Shown: positions 27,810-38,213, counted from the stretch's first letter. The stretch is 64,000 nt of DNA from Muricauda sp. SCSIO 64092 (GCF_023016285.1 NZ_CP095413.1:2418001-2482000), one strand, 5' to 3'. Notes: a model not told the origin generated them from the sequence alone. Numbers and translations are program-made.

Positions 27810-29759
27810 ATGAAGCCATTTAATTTTCCTGTAATAAGAAAAGTTATTATCAATGACTTCAGTTTGTATAGCAAAAATAACGTCATAGAACTCGAAATGG
27901 ACAAGCAAGTATTTTGCTTGGCCGGGGCCAACGGTCTTGGGAAATCAACCTTTGTGACCATTCTTAATTATGCTCTTACGGGAATCGTTAGGAATCCGCA
28001 AAGAACGTTTAGTGCTTACAATTCAATTCCTGCTTTTTACTCAAAAAATAAAAACTTCGCCAATAAGTTTTTCGAAGGAAGAATTGATGAATCTTCTAGG
28101 GAATTAGCCAGTGTTGAGGTTCATTTTGAGCTAGGAGATTTTAATTATAAAATAGAGAGAGGATTCTTTGAAGTCGAGGAACTCAGGCTGTTTTCTAGGA
28201 CTAGGAAAAGTAAAGACGAAGAGGAAGGAAGCCAAGTTGATACGCAACATGACCTTAATGAGGCTTATATGAACAATTTGGCGGATGATGCAGGTCTGCA
28301 AGAGTTTTCCCAGTACGTATTTATACAACATTTCGTTTTAACGTTCGATGAGACTCATCAACTTCTTTTTTGGGATAAGGAAATGATGGAAAGAGTATTG
28401 TACCTTTTCTTTGGTGTAAACCCGGAGGATGCAAAACTAGCTGATGAGTTGAGAAAAAAGGTAAAAAAGTATACCTCGGACTCCAGTAATTTGCAGTGGG
28501 ACATTACCCAGGCTACCAAAGAACTGGAAAATCTAATTTCTCTTGCAAACGCCGATGATAACAAAGGTAAAGTTCCTGAGGAAGTTTTAAACGAATATCA
28601 GGCCCTAACCCAAGACTTAAACGAACAAATAGACAACGTTGAAAACAACAGGAAAGAATTAAAACAAGTTCAGCTGGAGGTAGCCGACTATTCTCTTAAT
28701 CTTAACACACTTAAAAGAGATTATGAAGAGTTGTTTAAGCATACGCTAAAACCGAAAAGCAACATTGAATCCGACCCGAAAATAATTGAAATAATCAAAT
28801 CTCTGCAATATGCCATCAACACCACAGGTAATTTTCAATCAATTCTTGATTCTTTAGTTAAGTACATTAAGGAAAATCATAGTTTAAATAATAACAAAAG
28901 TTCGACTGAATTGCAAGAGGTTTTGGACAATCTTAAAGCCTTAGATGTGCAAATAAAGGAGCTAGGTGTTAAATTGAATAATTCAAATATTAGGGAACTA
29001 CGGCTGAAAGAGGAAGGTTTGGTGCTTGAAAAAGCGATTTCTGAAAACAAAAATAAAATCTCGGAGATCGAAAACAAGAACGAGGAGTTTCTAAATAGCC
29101 TTTATAAAAAGAAAGGAGATGACTTGACTGATTTGGTGACTAGATTTCGGAAGCAAATAGAGAATCTTAAGGAAAAGAAACAGGAAGCCATTGACAATAA
29201 AAATACCAAAAGACAGGAATTAAAGGAACTTGAGCGAAGGCTAAAAATACAGTATCAAGGAGCAGAGGAACAATTCATTCCAAAATTTATTGACTATGCT
29301 CAAAGTTTTATTGGCTTAGAACTAAACATTCGATTGCAGACTTATGCCAAGGGAACAACTCTAGATCTTGAGATTAATGATTCTTTTCGAAAAGAGGTAT
29401 TTCAGCTTTCTGAAAGCCAGAGATATTTTCTAGACATAGCCTTAAGAATGGCACTTATTGAACACGCAACGAATAGCTGTTCTCTTACAGTTGATACTCC
29501 TGAAGGATCACTTGATATTGCCTATGAAAGTAAAGCGGGAAAAATGTTTGCGGACTTTTCAAAACGCAGCTATCAACTAATTATGACCGCCAATATCAAC
29601 ACCTCAGAACTTCTTAAAGAAATTGCTAAAGAATGCAAAAGTCAAGGTATGAAATTGGAAAGAATGATTAATTGGACCACGCTTTCAAAAGTTCAGATTG
29701 AACTTGAGTCAAGAATAGAAGAGGCTTATTTGGAAATTGAAACAGCACTTAACGAATAA
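27810..29759 (+). CDS. Rad50/SMC-like AAA ATPase of a four-gene operon
   Basis: 649 residues. N-terminal half-domain with Walker A GANGLGKSTF near residue 40; a coiled coil from about 215 to 490, rich in E, K, L and N; then a C-terminal half with a signature-like LSESQRYFLDIALRMAL and Walker B SLTVDTPEGSLD, and an H-loop-like region QLIMTANINTSEL. The layout is that of RecN/Rad50-type ATPases found in defence systems. The next gene starts at the base of its stop codon, and the following two overlap, so four genes act as a unit. Exact system not recognised. Confidence 0.85.
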   Translation: MKPFNFPVIRKVIINDFSLYSKNNVIELEMDKQVFCLAGANGLGKSTFVTILNYALTGIVRNPQRTFSAYNSIPAFYSKNKNFANKFFEGRIDESSRELASVEVHFELGDFNYKIERGFFEVEELRLFSRTRKSKDEEEGSQVDTQHDLNEAYMNNLADDAGLQEFSQYVFIQHFVLTFDETHQLLFWDKEMMERVLYLFFGVNPEDAKLADELRKKVKKYTSDSSNLQWDITQATKELENLISLANADDNKGKVPEEVLNEYQALTQDLNEQIDNVENNRKELKQVQLEVADYSLNLNTLKRDYEELFKHTLKPKSNIESDPKIIEIIKSLQYAINTTGNFQSILDSLVKYIKENHSLNNNKSSTELQEVLDNLKALDVQIKELGVKLNNSNIRELRLKEEGLVLEKAISENKNKISEIENKNEEFLNSLYKKKGDDLTDLVTRFRKQIENLKEKKQEAIDNKNTKRQELKELERRLKIQYQGAEEQFIPKFIDYAQSFIGLELNIRLQTYAKGTTLDLEINDSFRKEVFQLSESQRYFLDIALRMALIEHATNSCSLTVDTPEGSLDIAYESKAGKMFADFSKRSYQLIMTANINTSELLKEIAKECKSQGMKLERMINWTTLSKVQIELESRIEEAYLEIETALNE

Positions 29760-30373
29760 TGGCACTTTCAGAGGGAACATATGATTGCCTTTATATCGGA
29801 AATAAGCTTCAATCAAAAATTGGAGACTTTTCCGAGGGAGAACTTCAATTATTTGCCTATTTGGCCTGTTTGTTGGCTCTATATGATGGCCAAGATGTTT
29901 CTTCTTGGGGTTACCTATTCATAAAGAATGAAAATGGCAGTCCCTACAGTAATGATGTGTCAAATTCAATGGGTTTTTTGGCAGAGGCCGAATTTCTAAA
30001 TGATTCTGATAAGGATAATTATTACACTATAACCACTGAGGGGGCTTTTTTGTTGGCTCAGCTAGCAAGTCATTCAGGCAATTTGTTCAGAGAAAAGTAT
30101 TTGAAGGCTGCGGTCCTAATGGTCGATTTTTTCCCATATGGGTTATTAACAAAGGCAATTAATGAAGAGCCTATATTACGTTTGTCACGTTCTGTGAATG
30201 CAAGAAGAAACTTGCTCGATTCCGACGGCAGCGGACATGCATTACTATATCAACAATTTAGTATTCTTAAAGAAGCGATAAGTGAAGAAAGCAAAGAGCT
30301 TATAATGCCCGCCTATTTATGGGTTAATTCTCTTGCTTTTTACAAACCTAAGTTGTCTGTTGCTAATGAATAG
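29759..30373 (+). CDS. Hypothetical protein linked to the ATPase
   Basis: 204 residues, start ATG overlapping the last base of the ATPase stop (TAATG). Mostly helical, with a LQLFAYLACLLALYDGQDV segment and a region near residue 75 that could be a winged helix (SMGFLAEAEFLND then YYTITTEGAFLL, a typical wing hairpin). No family recognised. The tight coupling suggests it binds the ATPase, in the way small winged-helix subunits do in condensin-like systems; that is inference. Confidence 0.75.
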   Translation: MALSEGTYDCLYIGNKLQSKIGDFSEGELQLFAYLACLLALYDGQDVSSWGYLFIKNENGSPYSNDVSNSMGFLAEAEFLNDSDKDNYYTITTEGAFLLAQLASHSGNLFREKYLKAAVLMVDFFPYGLLTKAINEEPILRLSRSVNARRNLLDSDGSGHALLYQQFSILKEAISEESKELIMPAYLWVNSLAFYKPKLSVANE

Positions 30374-31418
30374 TCTTGAAGGGTTAAGTAAGTTTTTAAA
30401 GGAAAGCGCTGAAAATGCCTTTGTTCCAATCGTGAAGAGAGATTTTGGAGAAGGCGCCTTACTAGTTCTAGGTGCTATGAATGACAACATAACCCTTATA
30501 TATAAAAACCTTAGACTAAGAGACTTTACTTCGATAACGGTTTTTGCTCCTTTGGTTGAAGATGTAAGACTTTCTGAAATTGCTCCAAGCGTAAATAAGG
30601 CAGCCACAGTTGATATTTTTGCTTCTGTATCCTGCAAGCATTTGGTTATTGAGGTGCTTGAAGGCCAGATATCATATTGCACAGATTGGGTTCCTGACAT
30701 TGAGGAAATAAGAAATAAGGCCATTGTTTATTGTCTTAACAAAGACGGGGAGGTATTTTATGGTAAAACCGAGGTTTCGACTCTTCCAGAATTGATGGAT
30801 ACTGAAAGCTATTTCCAACATCCAACATATAAAGACTTAGAAGAAGCATTTGAGGAATATGAATTGAAAAGAGCTAAAAATTCAAGCGGGCCATTTCTAA
30901 AAAATGCATGGCATGAAGAAAACCGAATCTTCTTTGTCCCGGGGCCAGAAAGCATAATGCGTGATTGTCTACATGATTTCTTAAGTATTCGGCTTAGAGG
31001 GAGTCCCGAAGTAATGCCAGAGCAATATGTGGACAGATCTCGTCCTGTTGACATCAAAGTTACGTGGACGTACAGCTCCCATGTTGCGCTCATCGAAGTC
31101 AAATGGGTGGGAAAGTCTTATGACTCAGTTAAAGATAAACTTACTGCAAAATCTGATACCCACGCAAGAAGTGGAGCTGATCAATTGGTTCAGTATTTAG
31201 ATAACAACAAAGGATTTGCTTTTACTAAAATAGTATCTGGATACTTGGTCGTATTCGATGGCAGAAGATGGAATACAAATAAAAAAACCACAGAGATAAG
31301 TGCTGCCGATGGAGGTTACTACCGAAATAAGCCACTAAAATTTGATCCAGAATACGAAAAAGGAAGAACTGACTTTGAAAAGCCTATAAGGTTTTTTATG
31401 GAACCAATTGTAAAATGA
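30366..31418 (+). CDS. PD-(D/E)XK-type nuclease, probable restriction subunit
   Basis: 350 residues from the ATG at 30366, which overlaps the end of the previous gene by 8 bases; an upstream start would add 11 residues. Around residues 230-255 it has RPVDIKV ... VALIEVKWVGKS, the D...ExK pattern of PD-(D/E)XK nucleases. N-terminal 200 residues are of unknown fold. Located between the ATPase pair and a DNA methyltransferase, so it is a good candidate for the cutting subunit of a restriction-type defence system. Confidence 0.75.
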   Translation: MNSLEGLSKFLKESAENAFVPIVKRDFGEGALLVLGAMNDNITLIYKNLRLRDFTSITVFAPLVEDVRLSEIAPSVNKAATVDIFASVSCKHLVIEVLEGQISYCTDWVPDIEEIRNKAIVYCLNKDGEVFYGKTEVSTLPELMDTESYFQHPTYKDLEEAFEEYELKRAKNSSGPFLKNAWHEENRIFFVPGPESIMRDCLHDFLSIRLRGSPEVMPEQYVDRSRPVDIKVTWTYSSHVALIEVKWVGKSYDSVKDKLTAKSDTHARSGADQLVQYLDNNKGFAFTKIVSGYLVVFDGRRWNTNKKTTEISAADGGYYRNKPLKFDPEYEKGRTDFEKPIRFFMEPIVK

Positions 31419-32671
31419 TAAATAATAACTTTGGACTAAAAAATTTAGGATATTCGAATTTCGAAGCCACCGGTATTTTGCCCCGCCAACGGTGGTATTA
31501 CTACAAAGAGGGGTTTTCTTCGGAATTAGTAGAATTTGCTATTAAACAGCTTGATTTGGGACCTGACAAGCTGATAATTGACCCCTTTAATGGTAGCGGA
31601 ACAACTACATTAACAGCTTCGCTACTTGGAATTGATTCAATTGGGGTTGAGGTTAATCCATTTACATCTTTTTTATCACAGACCAAACTTGTTTCTATTG
31701 ATTCCAAAGCATTGGAGAAGCACTTAGGTCCAGTTAAAATGGGCATAGAAAAAGGCAGGAAGTCAGAACTTGAAGGGTTTTCCACATTTACAAAAACAGA
31801 TAAGCTAGACAAATGGCTTTTCAACACAACAGTTATCAGGGGGTTTGAAGGAGGCTGGACCGAAGCGCAAAAAATAGAAAGCATCCCAATAAGAAGCGTT
31901 TTCCAGCTTGCATTGATAACTGCCGCAATGGAAAACTGTAATGCCAAAAAAGATGGGAAGGGACTCAAATATCGGAGTAGTTGGTCTCAATTGGATTACA
32001 AGCTAGAGAATTTTCAGGAGTCTTTTCAGACCAAAATTGACCATATTAAAGAGGATTTGGACTTAAGTCAAATTATAACCAAAGCAAAAATTGTCAATCA
32101 GGATGTGAGGAGCTATCTATCGGACACCAACAAGAAGAAAAAATTCAATCTTTGTGTAACATCTCCACCATATTTAAACACTTTTGATTACACTGATATC
32201 TATAGACCCGAACTTTTTTTAGGGAAGTTTTTATCGACTAAGCAGGATTTATATAATCTACGCACTCGAACTTTACGCTCTCATATTCACGGAGCTATTT
32301 GGAATAACCCAAAGAGCAATGACTTTGGAGTAATCTACAAAGAAAGTATGGCCCACGTAATTAACAATCCAACTCAATTAATGCATAAAAAGATACCTCT
32401 AATGATTCAGGCATATTTCGAAGATATGAAAGTACTTTTTGAAGAATTAAAGTTGTCGGCCGCATCAGGGTCTCAAATATGGATTATAGTATCAAACTCA
32501 GCTTATGCCAATAAAGAAATTCCCGTGGATTTGATATTGGGAGACATCGGGTCTCAGGTAGGACTTTCCCTTAAAGAAATAGGAGTATTAAGGCATATTC
32601 AAAAAAGAAAAACAAAGCATAGCCCTGATGTAAAGAAACTTCGAGAGAGTGTAATAATATTTAACAAGTAG
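31415..32671 (+). CDS. DNA methyltransferase (amino-MTase, TSPPY type)
   Basis: 418 residues, overlapping the nuclease gene by 4 bases (ATGA). The AdoMet-binding motif I is DPFNGSGTTT near residue 48 and the catalytic motif IV is TSPPYLNTFDYTD near 248. TSPPY is typical of N4-cytosine and some N6-adenine methyltransferases. Motif I precedes motif IV, with about 190 residues between them that may include the target-recognition part. Most likely the protective enzyme of the operon. Confidence 0.88.
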   Translation: MINNNFGLKNLGYSNFEATGILPRQRWYYYKEGFSSELVEFAIKQLDLGPDKLIIDPFNGSGTTTLTASLLGIDSIGVEVNPFTSFLSQTKLVSIDSKALEKHLGPVKMGIEKGRKSELEGFSTFTKTDKLDKWLFNTTVIRGFEGGWTEAQKIESIPIRSVFQLALITAAMENCNAKKDGKGLKYRSSWSQLDYKLENFQESFQTKIDHIKEDLDLSQIITKAKIVNQDVRSYLSDTNKKKKFNLCVTSPPYLNTFDYTDIYRPELFLGKFLSTKQDLYNLRTRTLRSHIHGAIWNNPKSNDFGVIYKESMAHVINNPTQLMHKKIPLMIQAYFEDMKVLFEELKLSAASGSQIWIIVSNSAYANKEIPVDLILGDIGSQVGLSLKEIGVLRHIQKRKTKHSPDVKKLRESVIIFNK

Positions 32672-32701
32672 GTTTTTGCGAATAGCTCTGTGGACTACTT
32701 T

Positions 32702-32836
32702 TCACCATTCGAAGCTCCATTTCATATCGATTGTATTATTAAACCCCATTTGGTCTAAATGTCCAATCTTATGCTTGAGGGAAGCATCAACATTATCGAT
32801 TTCCATATCATTTGAATAATCGCCACTAGATTGTAT
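32702..32836 (-). pseudogene. Protein-like gene remnant
   Basis: A 45-codon frame opposite to the operon, with no start codon, reads like the C-terminus of a real protein (DASLKHKIGHLDQMG, then KWSFEW and stop). Upstream it runs into a TAA. Probably debris left by an earlier insertion at the island edge. Family unknown. Confidence 0.3.
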
Positions 32837-33084
32837 ATAGATTTATATAGTATTAGAACTTCTCAGAATAGGTGCTAAAAGAACTTAGCAAAAGGCGAAA
32901 ATCTACGTAAAAACTGCTAAAACCACCTGAAAATCAATACTTAACATTTTCAGTGTTTTATGTTTATTCTTGGCACAATGCAAATTTTCCAATTATATTC
33001 CTGGACAGGTTTTATACCGTTTTTTGGTTCTATCTTGATGATTCACAAATCACTGAAAATGAGTCAAATAAAAGAATAGTTCAG

Positions 33085-33137
33085 TCCCAGGTGAAACCAC
33101 ATCAAGTAGAAAACCCGCACAACAAGGTGTGGGTTTT
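33085..33137 (+). repeat. tRNA 3'-end relic plus terminator (candidate right boundary of the island)
   Basis: TCCCAGGTGAAACCAC matches the tRNA-Met 3' end (CCCAGGTGGGACCAC) at nearly all positions and is followed by the hairpin AAACCCGCAC / GTGTGGGTTTTT. With the copies at 26.3-26.5 kb it brackets the 26.9-32.7 kb defence genes. The rest of 32837-33232 shows no gene. Confidence 0.55.
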
Positions 33138-33232
33138 TGCATTTCAACAAAAGAAACGGACTCGATGGCATTTCCGAACCAGCGCTATTCCTTTTTGAAA
33201 ACAGTATCTTCGGTAAAATCAAGTAAAGTACT

Positions 33233-33523
33233 ATGCCCAAAGGCAGCAAATCCAAATCCTGGATAGCCATTTTAATTGAAATTGTCGAGGTCTTCTTTAA
33301 AAGTGCACGTCAGGGAAGTCGGGGAAGAACCTGGAACCAGCACGTAGTACCCTATGATAACGGTTGGGCTGTAAAGAGAGCGGGAAATAAACGCATCACC
33401 TCCAAACACCGACGTCAGGATACGGCCATAAGAAAAGCGAAACGTTTGGCTAGAAAGTATAAGGCCGATGTGATTATCCATAGACAGGATGGTACCATTC
33501 GGGATCGAATCAACTATGATTGA
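33233..33523 (+). CDS. DUF2188-domain protein
   Basis: 96 residues. After a basic start, the C-terminal 60 residues match the small DUF2188 fold: HVVPYDNGWAVKRAGN, then TAIRKAKRLARKYKADVIIH and RQDGTIRDRINY. The family is short, common, and of unknown function. Monocistronic. Confidence 0.8.
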   Translation: MPKGSKSKSWIAILIEIVEVFFKSARQGSRGRTWNQHVVPYDNGWAVKRAGNKRITSKHRRQDTAIRKAKRLARKYKADVIIHRQDGTIRDRINYD

Positions 33524-33727
33524 CAAGAAAGGAAGGTAGTTTTGTTTGCCATAGGACATTGATAGAAAGCTATTTGTGATTTTTCGGAATCCAATGCTTT
33601 AGACATCCTATTCAGATAAATAAACGGAATCTATTTTCTTCTTCTTCTAACATTTCGTTATCTTACTCTGTCATTTGAAATGAAGGTATTGGGGTCCCTG
33701 ACCCCTTCAAACTAAATCCACCAACCC

Positions 33728-36700
33728 ATGAAAACCAACATTATCCCATCTTTGATCTTCACGTGCATTGTTACACTTTTAAGCGGTCAAACAACCATCG
33801 CCCAGGCGTCAAAAGAACTCCCCATCGACGCCGGTTTCTACGAAGGGTTGGAGTGGCGGAACATTGGACCGAATAGGGGTGGACGATCCCTGGGATGTGC
33901 CGGAAGTCCGGCCAGGCCAAATGAATACTATTTTGGGGCTACTGGCGGGGGGCTCTGGAAAACGACGGATGGCGGAAATGAATGGAAGCCCGTGACGGAC
34001 GGACAGGTGACCAGTTCTTCCGTAGGTGCGGTGGCGGTGTCCGAATCCAATCCGGATGTCGTTTATATCGGTATGGGGGAGGTACAATTACGTGGAAGCA
34101 TTACCCAGGGAGATGGGGTGTACAAAAGCACGGATACCGGGGAAACATGGACGCATCTTGGCCTAAAGGAAACCCAGGCAGTGGCACGCATCCGCATCCA
34201 CCCTACAAATCCCGACCTGGTCTATGTGGCGGCCCTGGGACATCCTTATGGAGAGAACGAGGAGCGTGGGGTCTTCCGCAGTTCGGATGGAGGCACAACC
34301 TGGGAGAAAGTATTGTATGTGAGCCCTAAGGTGGGAGCGGTAGATTTGATCCTAGACCGCAATAACCCGGAGGTAATCTACGCCACTACATGGGAAGTCT
34401 ACCGAAAGGCTTGGAAAATGTGGGGCGGAGGTGGCGATAGCAAGCTGTGGAAATCCACGGACGGGGGCGACACCTGGACGGATTTGACGGGCAATTCTGG
34501 CATGCCGGAAGGGCCTATCGGAAAGATTGGGGTAACGGTATCCCCGGCAGATTCCAACCGCGTGTGGGCCATTGTGGAGGCCAATGAAGGTGGGGTTTTC
34601 CGTTCGGACGATGCCGGAAAATCCTGGGAACGCACCAATGATGAGCGTAAGCTGCGACAGCGCGCCTTTTACTACTCCCGTATCTATGCCGACCCGGTGG
34701 ATAAGGAAACAGTCTACTGTTTAAACACAGGTTTTTATAAATCCACGGACGGGGGCAAAACTTTTGACATCACGATTAAGGTACCGCATGGGGATAACCA
34801 CGACCTCTGGATTGACCCGAACAATCCCGAGCGGATGATCAACTCCAATGACGGAGGTGGAAATGTGAGTATCAATGGCGGTAAATCCTGGACCTTACAG
34901 GATTTTCCCACTTCGCAGTTCTACCATGTGATGGCGACCAGTGATGTGCCCTACCATGTGGCCGGGGCCCAGCAGGACAACTCAACCTTGGCCATGCCCA
35001 GTGACGGCTGGAGCCATATGCAGGCTCGTGGACCGAACCACGGCTGGTGGTATCCCGTGGGCGGTGGTGAGAGCGGCTGGATTACCCAACACCCGAAACA
35101 CCCGGATATCTTTTATGCCGGTAGCCAGGGGGCATTGTTAACACGCTACGACCGCAGCAACGGACAGATTCGCGATATTCAGGTATATCCGCGTTTCTTC
35201 TCCGGGGAACCTGCCGATGCCCTGCCGGAACGCTGGCAATGGACCTTCCCGATTATGTTTGCAAAACAGGATGCCAGCGTGATGTATACCTGTTCGCAAC
35301 ATGTTTGGAAGACGACGAATGATGGGCAATCCTGGGAGAAGATCAGCCCGGACCTCACTTATGCGGACCCCAGCACCCTTGGCAAGACCGGGGGAGTGAT
35401 TACCATGGATATGAATGGGCCGGAGATTTACGCTACGGTCTTTGCCCTGGCGCCTTCCTGGCACGACATTGGTACGATCTGGGCCGGTTCCGATGATGGG
35501 AAGATGCACATAACGCGCGATGGCGGCGGCACCTGGGAGGACATTACCCCGGAAGGCCTACCGAAGTTTTCGCGTATCAGCATTATTGACGAATCCCGGC
35601 ACCGTCCGGGGACATTGTTCCTGGCAGCCAACCGCTATCAGGTGGACGACCGCCAGCCTTACGTCTTTAAAACACATGACTATGGGAAGACCTGGACGAA
35701 AATCATAAGCGGTATTGAAGACGGACATTTTGCCCGGGCCGTTCGGGAAGACCCGAAGCGGGAAGGCCTCCTGTATTTGGGAACAGAACACGGGGTGTAT
35801 TTCTCCCTGAACGATGGGGCCCTCTGGCAATCCCTGCAAGGCAATTTGCCGGACACGCCCATTCGGGATTTGGTGGTGAAGGACAACGATGTGGTAGTGG
35901 GCTCCCACGGGCGCGGCTTTTGGATCCTGGATGACATTCGTCCGCTACGGCAGTATACTCCGGAAATGAAAGAAAAGGAGGCTGTTTTATTTGAACCGGC
36001 CGATGCAATTCGTGGGGTCTACGATGCAAATGTGCAGTATTACCTGAAGCAGGAACTGGACACCATCACCTTTGAGATCTTGGATGCGGAAGGCAAACTC
36101 ATCGATACGTTTATGGGGAGCAAGCCAGAATATGAGGAAGATCCAGATCTTCCCTGGTGGAAAAAAGGCGGGTCTACCAAGCCGACAACTGCACAGGGGC
36201 TGAATACATTTTCCTGGGATCTGCGTTATAAGGGAGCTACGGATTTTGAAGGGATGATCATCTGGAGTGCGAGGCCCAAGCGGGGCCCAAAAGCCCCATT
36301 GGGCACCTACCAGGTGCGGATGAAAGTGGGAGGAGAAAGCCAAACACATTCGTTTGACGTTTTGATGGATCCCAATTTAAAGGGGATCACCGAAGCCGAT
36401 TTGCAGGAGCAATTCGACCTTTCCCAGCAAATCGTTCAAAAAACCAGTGCCACCAACGAAGCAGTAATCCATATTCGCAAGATACGGGCACATTTGGAGG
36501 CAAATAAGGATGCGCTGAGTACGGCCACTTACCAGAGCACGGCCCAACCCTTTTTGGACAAGCTTGCTGCGATTGAGCAGGAACTTTACCAGGTGAAAAA
36601 CCAATCCAACCAGGACCCCTTGAACTTCCCTATAAAGCTTAATAACCGCCTGGCTTCCCTACGACGCAGTGTCGAGAATGGAGATGCCCGACCTACTGAT

Positions 36701-36847
36701 GGGGCTTACAAGGTATTTAAGGAGCTCTCTGCGGAATTGGACCGGCACCTTGGGGCGTTGGAGCAGATCATCGCCAAGGAGGGAGCGAAGGTCAACCGTG
36801 CTTTGGGAAAAGCCGGGGTAGCAGACTTTTCGGATTTTGGGGAATAG
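33728..36847 (+). CDS. Large secreted beta-propeller protein (sortilin/BNR-repeat type)
   Basis: 1039 residues with a signal peptide (ending TTIAQA). Repeated BNR/Asp-box motifs, e.g. GGLWKTTDGGNEW, GVYKSTDTGETW, GVFRSSDGGTTW, GVFRSDDAGKSW and HVWKTTNDGQSW, indicate two VPS10/sortilin-like propellers through about residue 720, then a beta-sandwich and a helical tail. Members are often annotated as glycosyl hydrolases, but catalysis is unproven. GC content is higher than in its neighbours. Followed at 50 bases by a GH gene on the same strand. Confidence 0.85.
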   Translation: MKTNIIPSLIFTCIVTLLSGQTTIAQASKELPIDAGFYEGLEWRNIGPNRGGRSLGCAGSPARPNEYYFGATGGGLWKTTDGGNEWKPVTDGQVTSSSVGAVAVSESNPDVVYIGMGEVQLRGSITQGDGVYKSTDTGETWTHLGLKETQAVARIRIHPTNPDLVYVAALGHPYGENEERGVFRSSDGGTTWEKVLYVSPKVGAVDLILDRNNPEVIYATTWEVYRKAWKMWGGGGDSKLWKSTDGGDTWTDLTGNSGMPEGPIGKIGVTVSPADSNRVWAIVEANEGGVFRSDDAGKSWERTNDERKLRQRAFYYSRIYADPVDKETVYCLNTGFYKSTDGGKTFDITIKVPHGDNHDLWIDPNNPERMINSNDGGGNVSINGGKSWTLQDFPTSQFYHVMATSDVPYHVAGAQQDNSTLAMPSDGWSHMQARGPNHGWWYPVGGGESGWITQHPKHPDIFYAGSQGALLTRYDRSNGQIRDIQVYPRFFSGEPADALPERWQWTFPIMFAKQDASVMYTCSQHVWKTTNDGQSWEKISPDLTYADPSTLGKTGGVITMDMNGPEIYATVFALAPSWHDIGTIWAGSDDGKMHITRDGGGTWEDITPEGLPKFSRISIIDESRHRPGTLFLAANRYQVDDRQPYVFKTHDYGKTWTKIISGIEDGHFARAVREDPKREGLLYLGTEHGVYFSLNDGALWQSLQGNLPDTPIRDLVVKDNDVVVGSHGRGFWILDDIRPLRQYTPEMKEKEAVLFEPADAIRGVYDANVQYYLKQELDTITFEILDAEGKLIDTFMGSKPEYEEDPDLPWWKKGGSTKPTTAQGLNTFSWDLRYKGATDFEGMIIWSARPKRGPKAPLGTYQVRMKVGGESQTHSFDVLMDPNLKGITEADLQEQFDLSQQIVQKTSATNEAVIHIRKIRAHLEANKDALSTATYQSTAQPFLDKLAAIEQELYQVKNQSNQDPLNFPIKLNNRLASLRRSVENGDARPTDGAYKVFKELSAELDRHLGALEQIIAKEGAKVNRALGKAGVADFSDFGE

Positions 36848-36899
36848 CGGCTTGGGAGGTGAAGCTGAATTGATTCGAGAAAGCAAAATAAGGACAAAT

Positions 36900-38213
36900 A
36901 TGAAAATGGACCACTTTGCATCGCTTTATAAGCCCTTTTTGATGGTATTGATTTTTTTGTTCTCCAACCCTTTGTTTATTATGCAGGACATGAAGGCACA
37001 GACAACCAAATCCGAAATTCGGATGACCGACGATGGCTACCGCCTCTTTTTAAATGGGGAACCCTTTTACGTAAAAGGGGCTGGTGTCGACAACGGGGAT
37101 ATAGAAGCCCTGGCCAGGCATGGCGCAAACGCCCTTAGGACATGGAGCACGGAAAACGGAAAGGAGGTCTTGGACAAAGCCCATGAATTGGGGTTAAAGG
37201 TGATGATGGGGATTTGGGTAGGCCTGGAACGCCATGGCTTTGATTACAACGACAAAAAGGCGGTCAAGATGCAATTGGAGCGTATCCGTAAACGGGTCCT
37301 GGCCCTTAAGGACCATCCGGCACTCATGTTATGGGGCATTGGCAATGAAATGAATTTACAATCCCAAAACCCCAAAGTTTGGGATGCGGTGAATGAAATC
37401 GCCAAAATGATTCATGAAATCGACCCAAACCATGTAACAACGACTCCTTTGGCCGGTATCGATAAGGAACTCGTAAGCCTAGTGACCAAAAAAGCACCGG
37501 AGGTTGATTTTTTGAGTATTCAACTCTATGGTCCCATGGATGTACTTCCCCAGCTCATTCGGGACTCGGGTTATAAGGGACCCCTATTGGTCACCGAATG
37601 GGGTGCCACCGGTTATTGGGAGGTGGAAAAAACAGATTGGGGGGCTCCCTTGGAAAATAATAGCTCTAAAAAGGCAAATCTTTATTTACAGCGCTACCAA
37701 AAATCCATTTTGGGGCTACCAAAACAGGTAATGGGCTCCTTTGTCTTCTTATGGGGCCAGAAACAGGAACGCACTCCTACCTGGTTTGGCATGTTCCTGC
37801 CCAACGGGATGGAAACGGAGTCAGTGGATATGATGCATTATGCCTGGAATGGCGAGTGGCCCAAAAATCGAAGCCCGCAATTGGAAGACTTTACTTTGGA
37901 TGGAAAGAGGGCTCAAAATAGTATTGGATTGACGGCCAATAGATCTTATAAGGCACGGGTAGTTGCAAAAGATCCAGATAAGGATGAATTGACCTATCGG
38001 TGGGAAATTATGCGGGAGAGCCAATCTTCAAAAACCGGTGGGGATGCAGAATACATTCCTGAAAAAATAGACGGGCTATTTGCAGGACCTTTGGCGGATT
38101 TTGCCACTTTTCGTGCTCCGGAAGAAAAAGGGGCCTATAGATTGTTTATCTACGTGGAAGATGATCATGACCATTCGGCACATGCCAATATCCCTTTTTG
38201 GGTAGAAGATTAA
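36900..38213 (+). CDS. Secreted glycoside hydrolase, clan A (GH2/GH5-like TIM barrel)
   Basis: 437 residues from the ATG at 36900 (MKMDHF), which gives a signal peptide; the frame extends upstream into the previous gene and that part is not used. The barrel begins GYRLFLNGEPFYVKGAGVDN. The acid/base Glu is in LMLWGIGNEMNLQ and the nucleophile Glu in LLVTEWGATGYW, the spacing of GH2/GH5 enzymes. A C-terminal beta domain follows (YKARVVAKDPDKDELTYRWE, a PKD/Ig-like module). Substrate unknown. Confidence 0.87.
   Translation: MKMDHFASLYKPFLMVLIFLFSNPLFIMQDMKAQTTKSEIRMTDDGYRLFLNGEPFYVKGAGVDNGDIEALARHGANALRTWSTENGKEVLDKAHELGLKVMMGIWVGLERHGFDYNDKKAVKMQLERIRKRVLALKDHPALMLWGIGNEMNLQSQNPKVWDAVNEIAKMIHEIDPNHVTTTPLAGIDKELVSLVTKKAPEVDFLSIQLYGPMDVLPQLIRDSGYKGPLLVTEWGATGYWEVEKTDWGAPLENNSSKKANLYLQRYQKSILGLPKQVMGSFVFLWGQKQERTPTWFGMFLPNGMETESVDMMHYAWNGEWPKNRSPQLEDFTLDGKRAQNSIGLTANRSYKARVVAKDPDKDELTYRWEIMRESQSSKTGGDAEYIPEKIDGLFAGPLADFATFRAPEEKGAYRLFIYVEDDHDHSAHANIPFWVED

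Noticed and set aside
36837..36899. Upstream extension of the GH2/GH5-like protein
   Set aside because: Would start inside the previous gene and place 21 residues before the signal peptide.
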